Source of the DNA: Cristatella mucedo
Lineage: Eukaryota > Bryozoa > Phylactolaemata > Cristatellidae
Direction: 5' to 3'
NCBI GenBank assembly: GCA_009760855.2
Contig: WPIO01000008.1
Location: forward strand, 2,410,001 to 2,474,000
Length of the DNA: 64,000 nucleotides
This document shows, piece after piece, positions 55,251 to 64,000 of the stretch (its first letter is position 1; every line of letters begins with the position of its first letter). Position numbers and translations under genes: made by a program. Under the pieces are notes generated by a model. That model was not told where the DNA came from. It saw only the letters and a list, made by a program, of their open reading frames with translations, and made no database searches.

Positions 55251-57584
55251 CCACTGCGACTAACAGCCACCGGTCGGCCGGGAAGGGAAGAAGGTGCAAC
55301 GAAGCATCTGGACGCCGTCCAGAGAAGCTCGGCCGTCGCCGAGGCGCGTCCGTCCGCGGCGATAGCCGCGCTGCAGCGGCGGCGGCGGCAGAACAGTGAA
55401 CGCATCGGCTGCGGCGGTGGCGGTACGCATCTCGCCGCCGCCGCCGCCGCCGTCGCGCCGGCTCGCCGAGAGAGCCTCGCGCTGAGCGCGACGGCGGCGA
55501 GCCGGCGCCGCTTAGCGAGCCCAACGTCGCGACGTCACATCTCCCCGGCAAGTCGGCGCCGAGAAGCCACGCCCGTAGGCGGCGGCTTCTGATGCTGGTG
55601 GCCGCGCCGTACGGGCGAGCCTCAGCGGTAGCAGCACCTGCCGCGTCGGCTGCAGCCTGAGCAACCTAGCCGGCCGCTCGCTGGTGGCTGACATGACGGC
55701 GACTGCCCGAATCTCGTGGCGCCCGGCGCCCGTTACGAGTAGTTCACGGGACAAAGCTGCGCCTCTCGTTGGGGAATACAGAAATCGCGTTAGAAAAGCT
55801 CTATTGCAACCGATATGTGATCGAAGCTTCCGACCTAAAGATTGTGGCGGTCGGGCCTAACGTCAGCCTGGTCAGGCCGGCAGCTCGGACTGCTCGGCGA
55901 ACTCAACCCGAGCCGCTCTCCCCCCCCCCACCGCCACTTAAGTTCATTACGAAACGGCTCAGTTCAAGTAAGTCCTCGGCGCGCTCCCGGAACGCTCGCC
56001 GCCGGGGCAGCGCCATCGTCCGCTAGGGGGTGCGCACGAGAAGCGCTGCTTCGGCGGCGGGCGAGCGATGGACGGATCGAGAGCGCGTCTGTCGAGAGAT
56101 GAAGCAGCGCCAGAACGGCCACGCGAGGTGCCCCAGTCGGCCGGTCGCGGGGTTCGGGAGCTCTCGGTCAGTTGGAAGCCACCCGCCGGGGCTTGTTTGT
56201 CATAACAGACGCGGCCGATATCTATTCAAATTCTGGTTAATCTGACCCAAACAAATGGGAGCGCAGCCCGGGCTCGCGCGTTAGCGCCCATTGTCAGAGT
56301 AAATGCGGAGGTCCATTGCCACAAGCCGGAGCCCTGCCAGGCAAAACAGTCCCCCATTGTGCACGCAGGAGTCGCGAGTCCTGCCAAAGACGCCAGACGC
56401 TGCTCGTGACTATCAACGCTGCTGTTCGTGACTGTCAGGCGGCATCTAACCGTCTTCCGCTAGCACAGGTCTCGCCGCCCGACAGGCGCCGCGGCCATCG
56501 CACGGGGCAGAGGCAGTGGCGGCAGGCCAACTTCCCAGCAGAGGGCGGGCGAAAATGCCGGGGAGCTGAAGGTGGGGGAGAGAAGGGGAGACAGTCGAAA
56601 GCCAAGGCAGGGTCGCTCGAGCCGGGCCAACGTCGCACGACTCCGAAGCTCGAAGCGCCCGGCTAGCACGACGGGCGATGGACGCGGTGGAACCATGTCG
56701 GCTCCAGAGGAAAGAAGGTCAGAGGTTGGCTCCAGAGCAAAGAAGGGTCGCTCGATGCGAAGGGGAGAACGGGTGCGCCACGAGCCGAAACGAGAGCACG
56801 AGAGCACCCGTCTGCGGCGACTGCGGCAGTTTCGCGATATGATAATTGAAATAGTCGCTTTAAAATACGCATTGCTCCAACGCGCAGCACCTGTACCGTT
56901 ATCACCTCAGCGACGTACGACCGCGTCTTGTAACATTTGTGAGCGTAGTTATGACGACGGCCGCTTGCTGGAGGCACACATTCTCTCTTTCTTTCGGAGC
57001 TCCTGCAGCACTGGATGCATCGCTGCATCGGAACGCGCCGGCAACAGGTGTCCACTACTATTTGAGAAATGACCAGCGATGATAGCAGCGTGCGGCTAAC
57101 AAGCACTTCCAGTGTACACGGGGCAAACGGGGCCTTTCGAGATGCAGCCCGTTAGTTAACCCGCGAGCGAGCGATGGTAAAGAGCGCCACTTGGCAGCGA
57201 CCTCGCTCACTCTAGTCGTCGCCGCAGCGGAGTGAGCGAGATCGGGGTCCGGAGATGCTGCTGTGACCGGCGACTTCATCCTCGGGCCCCCCTCGCTATT
57301 TCGGCATTGCCTGTCGGATCGGTGTTAAAAAGGCTTGAGCCGGGAGAGCTACGCTCGCGAGCACGCACAGGAATAACCTCCGGTTAAACATTCGTAGCTC
57401 GCCACTACAGACTAGACGCCATTAAATCGTAGAGGCCGCTGTAGGTACTGGTCAGGCGCTGGTCAGAGCTTGCGGTCAGAACCGCATCCGGCAGCTCCGG
57501 CAGCGTTGCGTCTTCTGCGTACTGTCGCGAACGCTCCGATCTGCAGTCGCAGCTCCTGGACTCCTCTAAAAAATTTTGGCCTAA

Positions 57585-57656
57585 ATGTAAAGCGCCTAGA
57601 AAGAGATTAAGTTCTCTGAGGGCGCTTTATCAAGTGCAATATTATTATTATTATTA
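57585..57656 (+). mobile_element. LINE 3' tail with (ATT)n
   Basis: AAATGTAAAGCGCCTAGAAA, GAGATTAAGTTCTCTGAGGG, CGCTTTATCAAGTGCAATAT, ATTATTATTATTAA. Almost identical to 16064-16136, so it is a young copy. Confidence 0.92.
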
Positions 57657-57984
57657 ACTTACAGCGCACGAAACGGGTGCTAGACCGAGTCGACTCGAGA
57701 CGAATACCGAAGGGGGCGGGGCGGCGGCTGGAACGAGTCGAGCAGTAAGTAGTCGCATCGACGTGCCACTCAGCTACGGCGACGGTAGCCGACCCACAGC
57801 TAGCCAATTGCGAGCGCGCCCATACCTCGATAGCGAGGCCGCGTCCCTGACGTAGTTCTTTTTCGAAGCCGCAGAGGCAGGTCTAAATCTTGGCAGCACC
57901 TCAGCAGCAGGCACAGCGAGCGACTTGAGGAGCTACCTGCCCTCCGCACAGTGTACGGTCTAAGGCGTAGATCGTAACGTCGTA

Positions 57985-58155
57985 TCAGCTAGCCGATTTA
58001 ACAGCCCCGTATATGTAGATGCAGAAGAGAGTCTTAACGACTATCGCCCCGCGGCTTGCAGTGGGCAATAAAGGATTGCCCACTGCAGGATTCGAATGCA
58101 CGCCCCTGTTAGGAAAGAGCGAGCACCTTAGCTCCTCGGGTAAGACCCCGGGGCT
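57985..58155 (-). mobile_element. tRNA-derived SINE, family A, near full length, reverse orientation
   Basis: On the minus strand: GGTCTTACCCGAGGAGCTAA, GGTGCTCGCTCTTTCCTAAC, TGCATTCGAATCCTGCAGTG (B box), GGCAATCCTTTATTGCCCAC, GCGGGGCGATAGTCGTTAAG, CTCTCTTCTGCATCTACATA and GGGGCTGTTAAATCGGC. Confidence 0.8.
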
Positions 58156-58795
58156 CCTAGTTATTGTAGTTCAGGAAGCTGAAGCATTGCATCGACCACT
58201 GGCTCACTATCGCGTGACCACCCCGCCCCCCCCCGTTCGCCTCAGTCAGCGAGACGATGCCTCATCTTCGCGAGAACGAACGACCTTGACGGCCGGAACC
58301 GCCGGAAAGGTCGTTGAACTGCCACTCGGCGCTCATGGGGAGAATCGAGGAGCTCGGGGATGCCGAAGCAGCCAGTTCGTCCGTCGCGATCCAGCCAAGA
58401 TCTTCGGCTCCATTTTCGAGTGCATTCCGGCTGAGGCGGCGTCGGCGGAGGGGGGTAGGTGCCCTGAGTCGGGGCCGTTTGGTTCTCATGCCAGGCCCGA
58501 AGGCAGCAAGTTTACTCGAGTTTTCAGCGTGCATACGTTCGGCCCGCTGTTCTGACAGGTGGCACAGTGGTCGCGGCTCGAGCTCAGTCTGCCGACGGGC
58601 AGCGTCCGGCACTCGCCATGGGGCCGATTCGCCCCGCTGAGGTCGACGACTCGCCGGCAAAACTCGCAGCACTGGCCGCTGCGGCCGCAAGGTAGCGGCA
58701 TCGACGATCGGCAGCGAGGCGGCGGCGTCGATGAGTGTCCCAGGACTGGCCGCCGCTGCTGCTGGGTGGAAGATAGAGAAACTCATATTGAATTA
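58156..58795. other. GC-rich sequence; no recognisable gene
   Basis: A C9 run lies near 58226. Frames through the interval have no known motif. Confidence 0.4.
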
Positions 58796-58950
58796 AATTT
58801 AAATCAGCTGATGTAACAGCCTCGTTTGCATGGCGGCAGAAGAGCCGCCTTTTCGGCTATAGGCGCCGCTTGTAGTTGGCCATAAAGGATCGCCCGCTGC
58901 AGGACTCGAACCCACGACCTGGGTCGTGAAGAGCTAGGAGCATCTCACCT
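58796..58950 (-). mobile_element. tRNA-derived SINE, family A, reverse orientation
   Basis: On the minus strand: GCTCCTAGCTCTTCACGACC, CAGGTCGTGGGTTCGAGTCC (B box), GCAGCGGGCGATCCTTTATG, CTACAAGCGGCGCCTATAGC, CGGCTCTTCTGCCGCCATGC and GAGGCTGTTACATCAGC. The end matches the other family A copies. Confidence 0.8.
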
Positions 58951-59427
58951 CACGTACTATCACGTATACTGTACTATCACGTTGACTACCAGGGCCCAAG
59001 GCCGGACGGTCGGCGGCGGCTGTGCTGGGCGCCATTAGCCTCGGCCGCAGACGGCATATTGTTATCGGACTGGCGTTCTAATCGCAGTGTGAATGGCATT
59101 ATCCTTTACGACAGCCACTTCAGCGGCAGAGGCTCCTACTTAAACGTGAAGTGATATCGGTGACTGAATGAACGTCTCTGGCTCCCTCGCCCATTATCCC
59201 CTTCTCGAGTAGATCTCCTTTATTCGGAGTCGACTGACCGACCCGTTGCCTTCTTTGCGCCCGCCGGTTCGAGAGGAGACGCTCGAAGCAGCTCGCGAGA
59301 CAGCGACATTTTGGTTCCGGCGCCGAACGCCGAGCGGTCCGAAGAGGCAAATTGAAAACAGATGGGGGCTCAAATGGGAATTACTAGCGGCAAGAGCGAG
59401 CGAGTGTGAGAGTGGCCAGAGAGCGGG
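58951..59427. other. No recognisable gene
   Basis: Unique-looking sequence between a SINE and the palindrome at 59428; ACGTACTATCACGT and TACTATCACGT repeat near 58955-58981. Confidence 0.4.
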
Positions 59428-59468
59428 AGCCGTCTTAGAGCGGGAGCGGAGCCCGCTCTAAGACGGCT
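59428..59468. repeat. Perfect 17-bp inverted repeat, 7-base loop
   Basis: AGCCGTCTTAGAGCGGG (59428-59444) is the exact reverse complement of 59452-59468. It sits next to the long GA array. Confidence 0.95.
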
Positions 59469-59488
59469 CGTGGTTCGCATTTCGCCGA

Positions 59489-60030
59489 AAGAAAGAGAGA
59501 CGGAGACAGAGAGCGAAAGAGGCAGAGAGAGACAGAGACAGAGACAGAGGCTGAGAGACAGAGACAGGGGCAAAGAGAGAGACAGAGGCAGAGAGAGAGA
59601 CAGAGCGAGACACAGAGAGAGAGAGAGACAGAGAGAGAGAGACAGAGAGAGAGACAGAGAGAGAGACAGAGAGAGAGACAGAGAGACAGAGAGACAGAGC
59701 GAGACACACACAGAGAGAGAGAGACAGAGAGACAGAGAGAGAGGCAGAAAGAGAGACAGAGGCAGAGAGAGACAGAGGCATAGAGAGACAGAGGCAGAGA
59801 GAGACAGAGGCAGAGAGAGAGACAGAGGCAGAGAGAGACAGAGGCAGAGGTACAGAGGCAGAGGTACAGAGGCAGAGAGAGAGATGGAAGCACAGAGAGA
59901 CAGAGGCAGAGAGACAGAGGCAGAGAGACAGAGGCAGAGAGACAGAGGCAGAGAGAGACAGAGAGTGACAGACAGAGAGAGATAGACAGACGGAGAGACA
60001 GTGAAAGAGACAGAGAGAGGGACAGAGAAG
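59489..60030. repeat. Long (GA)n / CAGAGGCAGAGA compound array
   Basis: About 540 bases of purine-rich repeats. From 59755 to 59950 the unit is mainly GACAGAGGCAGAGA with length variants, flanked by GAGACAGA units. Frames through it encode only SLCL-type or ERQR-type low-complexity chains. Confidence 0.95.
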
Positions 60031-60538
60031 CGCCACCCGCCATACTACCGTCCAACGGCCTCAGAGCGAAGGGGGGAGAGCAGATGGAAGAGCCTGCTGG
60101 TGGTGCTGCTAAAAGAGCTTCTCGGAAGCTGTCCGCGTGCGGTGGCGGGCATGATGAAATCATTCTTTACAATGGAGCATTCACCCGTTCATTCATCTTC
60201 CGAGTCATCGAATGCAGCGGGCGGAGCGGTCGCTCGGACAGCTGAGACGGCTGCGGCGGTGTCGCCTGCTGCTGGTGCCGCCGTCGACGCTGTCGAAGGG
60301 GAGAACAAAGAAAGAGAGAAGTGTCGAGGCACTTGTCCGAAAGGATCCGAGCCGGCCTTGGCTTGCTCCGCCGAAGCCCTGAGCTGATGAGCACCGCATG
60401 TCGGCCCGGTCGAGCGAGTCGAGCTGTTTTCCGCACCTCTTCATCTTTTCGAGTAGTATTTGAAAAAGTGGACCCGGGAAAACGATGCCGGAGAGCGCGC
60501 TTTCGCCTCGAAGGGAATACTTCATTTACTGAGCGGCT
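60031..60538. other. No recognisable gene
   Basis: GC-rich sequence between the GA and CT arrays, without a motif in any frame. Confidence 0.4.
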
Positions 60539-60661
<123 letters not shown>

Positions 60662-61043
60662 CTTCTTCTAGGCCGCGAACGGCTGGGTGGGCAGTGACCT
60701 CCCCCTGCCACCGCTGCTCCCCCGTTCCTCTCTCGCATCAGCTTTTCATTCGCGAGTACGCCTCCAGCTGCCATCGGTGGCACAGCAGATCCTGCCGCTG
60801 CTGCGTCGGCGGCGGCAGTCGCTTAACTGCCTGCCGCCGCCTGGCCCCAACGAAGAAGCCACGCCCGCCGAGCGTCACGCTGCCCCGAGCTCAGTGCGGA
60901 AGGTAGAGCTGAAGGTTGAGTTGAGGAGCGGGCGGCAGGGTGACGGCGTCGGAACAAAACGCAATTTTAAATTGAAAATATCCAGAACGACCGAAAGCTG
61001 CGGGGCGGCACTGTGAGTGGATACATTTTACCGCATCTCAGTG
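60662..61043. other. No recognisable gene
   Basis: GC-rich sequence with CTGCCGCCG motifs; nothing identified. Confidence 0.4.
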
Positions 61044-61180
61044 TTGGTCTAGCCGTTAAGGTGCTCACCCCGACCAAGGTCTGACTGAGGTCGCGGGCTC
61101 AAGCCCCGAGGCATATGTGAAGCGCCTGAATAGAGATTAAGTTCTCTTGGGGCGCTAAATAAATGAATTATATTTTTAGT
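61044..61180 (+). mobile_element. SINE family B, near full length (best copy)
   Basis: The tRNA-like head reads GGTCTAGCCGTTAAGGTGCT (A box TAGCCGTTAAGG), CACCCCGACCAAGGTC, TGAGGTCGCGGGCTCAAGCC (B box GGGCTCAAGCC). The tail is GCATATGTGAAGCGCCTGAA, TAGAGATTAAGTTCTCTTGG, GGCGCTAAATAAATGAATTA. The tail matches the LINE 3' end, as in SINEs mobilised by a partner LINE. Confidence 0.85.
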
Positions 61181-61334
61181 GTCCTAGGCAATTTACTTGT
61201 CGTTATGGTAACCGTTATTTGTAGGCTATCGAGACTTCGTTCTTTTGCCCTTAACGCTTGGCTTTAACGGTTTACTTCTAATGACCATTCGCGATCGCCA
61301 GCAGAATTTTGATGCTCGGGCCGGTCGTGTTGTA

Positions 61335-62050
61335 TAAAACATAGCTAAAATTCGGGCTTGCTTAGATAGGGATACCACATCCAAATTGGTCCATGTATTT
61401 ATCCCGTCTTGACTTCTGTAAATCACTGCTTGCTGGTCTACCGGCCTGTGCAATCAGGCGCTTAATGCTGATGAAAAACTCGGCAGCTCGGCTTGTCTGT
61501 CGTGAGCGGCGAAGCTGCCACATCGCATCCACTTTTTCTCACCGACCTGCACTGGCTGCCAGTCAAGCAACGCATCGACTTCAAGGTTTTGTCGCTCACT
61601 TTTAGGTCCATTCATTCTTTGGCTCCAGCCTACCTATCAGACCTGCTCCCGAACCAGCCAATCTAATCGCTTACCTACACCACGTACGTACCTCAGATAC
61701 CTAGGAGACGGTGCCTTTAGTTCGTATGCACCCAGAGCCTCGAACCCACTTCCGACTTGCGTCAAGACATCCCCTGACTTGATGGGATTTGAAAAGTAGA
61801 AAAAACGCATCAATTTATTATAGCGTTTAGTGAGTCCATGCGATTCGTCCTTTTTATGCTCGCGCTGTGCATGCTGCCACTAACCATATTTGCATGCTGA
61901 CCCTGTGCATGTCACCTCTAACCATGTTATACTTGTTGTCATTGAGCATGCTACCACTAACTATTCAATCGTGTTCTCTTTCAAGCATTTATATACTGCC
62001 TAGATTGAGATTAAACTCTCTGAAGGCGCTATACAAATTAATTATTATTA
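61335..62050 (+). mobile_element. Decayed LINE copy: ORF2 C-terminus, 3' UTR and (ATT)n tail
   Basis: It is collinear with 15368-16136: AACATAGCTAAAATTCGGGC, GATACCACATCCAAATTGGT, CTTCTGTAAATCACTGCTTG, CTGTCGTGAGCGGCGAAGCT, ACCGACCTGCACTGGCTGCC, TTTTGTCGCTCACTTTTAGG, then the 3' UTR and CTAGATTGAGATTAAACTCT, GAAGGCGCTATACAAATTAA. At least two frameshifts (near 61395 and 61536) and several stops break the reading frame, so it is a pseudogene. Confidence 0.88.
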
Positions 62051-63280
62051 TCATTGTTATAAGAAAGCAGCTTTTACGGAGCGTTTTTTACGTCAGGCAT
62101 CCAAATTCCTGGGAACCGTTGGATGACGCAAGCACAGACAATGTAAACCCGGCTCGAAGTTGTCATTACTGTCCTACACGGCGTCGTCTAACTGTCCTAG
62201 CCATCGCGAGCGACTACTGGCTGGGTAAGCGAGTTTTCAGGACTGTCTAGGCAGTTGACGTGGCTGGACGTCCGCCGCAATTGATTTGATTACAAGAGCT
62301 TCACCAGAGGCCCTCAAGCAGTGGCTGAGCCAGGGTCGTGTAGGCAGGGCCGTGCAGGGGCACTCGGGGCCTTCCCCTCACTAGACAGGATGGGAGAGGG
62401 GTTCAGCCACCTCGGCCGCCTATATGCCGACTGTCACCGACTACAAAATTATGTCCTACTTCCAGTCGATGAGTAAGCACCGAGTGCGTGTCGAATGAAT
62501 TTTTCATTGCTTGTGGATTTGCCTCTTCGTGAAAATCCCCTCCCACACAACCTCTCCTAACCCCTATCTCTGCTCCCACTCTCCCCCAGCTCTGCTCTCC
62601 CTCCCACTCCCCCTAGCTACTCCTCCTACTCCCCTCTTAGCTCAGCTCACACCGCAAGGTAACCGCTGGTGACCCACGGCCGTGTGTCCTGCGTACGTGC
62701 TTGGGTCAGTGGGTAGCACAGTGGGCATAAGGGTGATGTGTGCTTTCGTGGGTGGAGGGCAATCTCTTCCACCAAGGCACAAAGGCCGGGATGCTGGCTG
62801 CAGTCGCCCCCCTCCCCGTTCTCTACAGAAGGGAGGGGGAAGAGAGGTTTCCGTCCTGCCGAGCCTCTTTCAGCGCTTCGAAGGGCCGGCCGACGACTGC
62901 ATTCGGTCTCCCCTACGGGACGGTCGCCCCTTAGCGGTAGCCGGTAGCCAGTAGCCAGTAGCCAGCTTCCCATTGAGCCGCTTCATTGAGCGGACCACCT
63001 ATCGACGGAAGTCGACCGGGGTCCGAGCCCTGGCGATGCCAGACGCCTGAAAGCTCGCAAAAGCCCGGCACGCATGCCCGGTAATCTTGGAGATGTTGGG
63101 AGGGTTCGAGCCCCCGCTAGCCTCTGACGCGTAATGGTGACGGACGATTGTCCGGCTGACTACGAGTGCAAAATTAGCATTGGGATCCCTAAAGAGATTG
63201 TCTCCCCTGCGAGCGCCCGATATAACCTCCGACCCCTCCTTTCTGGCACCCAATCTCTGCCGCTCGAGCCACTTTATTAA
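62051..63280. other. No recognisable gene; possible tRNA-like SINE scraps
   Basis: GGGTAGCACAGTGGGCATAA near 62710 fits an A box well but has no clear B box. On the minus strand near 63085-63130, GGGGGCTCGAACCCTCC fits a B box. A CAGTGGCTGAGCCAGGGTC end-like sequence is at 62322. GTAGCCAGTAGCCAGTAGCC at 62943-62962 is a short tandem repeat. None of these is enough to assign an element. Confidence 0.35.
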
Positions 63281-63360
63281 TAACAATAATAATAATAATA
63301 ATGCACTTGAATTATTGCCCTCAGAGAACTTAATCTCTTTCTAGGCGCTTTACATTTAAG
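63281..63360 (-). mobile_element. LINE 3' tail with (ATT)n, reverse orientation
   Basis: On the minus strand: AAATGTAAAGCGCCTAGAAA, GAGATTAAGTTCTCTGAGGG, CAATAATTCAAGTGCATTAT, ATTATTATTATTG. The GCGCTTTATC part is lost. Confidence 0.9.
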
Positions 63361-63874
63361 GCGGAATGTGTCAAGAAAATGCTTACAAAATTGGTCCGAC
63401 AATCGAATATTTTCTTAGGGTACTTTTCCAAAGACAAACATGTTAGAAATGGGATCGGAACTTCCGACAACTTTAGCATAAAAAATTATTATGCAAACCT
63501 CGTCTAACTTGTATGGAGACCGACAGCAACATATCTAAAAATAGCTAATTTAACGATCTCTACATCCCATGCGACTTGTGTCCTGATTCATTGAGCCCCG
63601 ATAAATCGAGGTACCTGTGTGTAAAGTTTGCTGAAGTGCATGTGCGTGACTCGTATGCGGCTTCATTGACAGTGTACCAATGTGCCTTGCAAAATACTTA
63701 ATTCGGCCAATGCTTAACCGGTCGGAGTGAAATTTGAAATGCGAGTTCAGCTCTGTTTGTACCACATTGCCCTAGTTTATTTATTATTTCCATAGGATGT
63801 TTTGCTATAAATGTCATCAAACGTCCTGGAGCTTTTCCTGCAATCATGGACATGTAGGGCTTTAATTTAAATAA
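63361..63874. other. No recognisable gene
   Basis: AT-rich sequence without family motifs. Confidence 0.4.
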
Positions 63875-64000
63875 TGTATATAATAATTTGTATAGCGCCC
63901 GAGGAAAAATGAATCTCTGTTCAGGCACTTCACATATGTCACGGGGCTCGAGCCCACAACCTCGGTCATTAAATGCATTCACCTTGACCTCGGTTGTTAC
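63875..64000 (-). mobile_element. SINE family B, reverse orientation, cut by the window edge
   Basis: On the minus strand: AACCGAGGTCAAGGTGAATG, ATGACCGAGGTTGTGGGCTC, GAGCCCCGTGACATATGTGA, AGTGCCTGAACAGAGATTCA, GGGCGCTATACAAATTATTA. The 5' end lies outside the window. Confidence 0.8.

Larger units (their letters stand above)
52721..57584. other. No recognisable gene; GC-rich from 53.3 to 56.9 kb
   Basis: AT-rich to about 53.1 kb, then mostly CpG-rich. It includes a short GA run at 53669-53695, GCAGCAG at 54802-54822 and duplicated GAGCCTGCCTGC units at 54892-54915. The open frames are arginine-, alanine- or serine-rich and lack domains. A lone C-x-x-C-like sequence near 56930 (CNICERSYDDGRLLEAH) is not followed by a second histidine at zinc-finger spacing. 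Confidence 0.4.

Noticed and set aside
56929-56985. C2H2 zinc-finger-like CNICERSYDDGRLLEAH
   Set aside because: Only one possible histidine at finger spacing, no tandem fingers and no linker; best explained by chance.
59370-60163. Serine/leucine/cysteine-rich frames of up to 242 codons
   Set aside because: Translation of GA/CAGAGG repeats.

Overview
This is a 64 kb stretch of an animal (metazoan) nuclear genome. It is mostly non-coding, very rich in repeats, and carries one gene that I can identify with confidence: a MYC proto-oncogene orthologue at about 49.3-52.7 kb on the + strand. The eukaryotic reading rests on the spliced MYC gene, on L2/CR1-like LINE fragments, on tRNA-derived SINEs, and on long (CT)n, (GT)n and (TA)n arrays. 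The MYC protein is clearly MYC but far from vertebrate sequences, and its introns are only 0.2-0.3 kb. I therefore favour an invertebrate; I cannot name the species or phylum.

The MYC coding region lies in two exons (50423-51005 and 51228-51892) joined by a 222-base intron, giving 415 residues. MYC box I with its TPPRSP phosphodegron, MYC box II (QDCMWSG), a box IIIa-like VFPYPLN motif, the EIDVV motif, a basic nuclear-localisation-like cluster and a C-terminal bHLH-leucine zipper occur in the usual MYC order. The intron falls at the SDS|E site, where I recall the vertebrate MYC intron 2 falling. A probable non-coding exon 1 ends at 50088, preceded by a CpG-rich promoter-like block (about 46-50 kb). 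A 3' UTR with two AUUUA motifs follows the stop codon.

The rest is repeats. One LINE family (C-terminal RT region, 3' UTR, (ATT)n tail) is seen as a fairly intact copy at 15.2-16.1 kb, decayed copies at 0-0.4 and 61.3-62.0 kb, an RT scrap at 41.6 kb, and many 3'-end-only pieces on both strands. Two SINE families have tRNA-like heads; one ends in a tail like that of the LINE, as expected if the LINE machinery mobilises it. A repeat of unknown family occurs at 41.85-42.08 kb and, split by the LINE, at 15.13-16.35 kb. A possible Penelope-like fragment and a possible short non-autonomous DNA transposon lie at 24.7-26.3 kb.

Layout: 0-8.4 kb, AT-richer DNA with LINE/SINE debris; 8.4-16.3 kb, microsatellites, a degenerate satellite and the nested LINE; 16.3-24 kb, GC- and CpG-rich DNA with short palindromes but no recognisable gene; 24.6-28.7 kb, mobile-element debris and a 264-base (GT)n array; 29-37 kb, CAG/CTG-rich DNA, a (GA)n array, an 18-bp minisatellite and a 27-G run; 38-46 kb, GC-rich DNA with SINEs, (CT)n/(TA)n arrays and a cluster of LINE 3' ends in alternating orientation; 46-53 kb, CpG-rich block and MYC; 53-64 kb, GC-rich DNA, SINEs, long GA/CT arrays and a decayed LINE. 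I see no rRNA, stand-alone tRNA, CRISPR array or bacterial-type operon.
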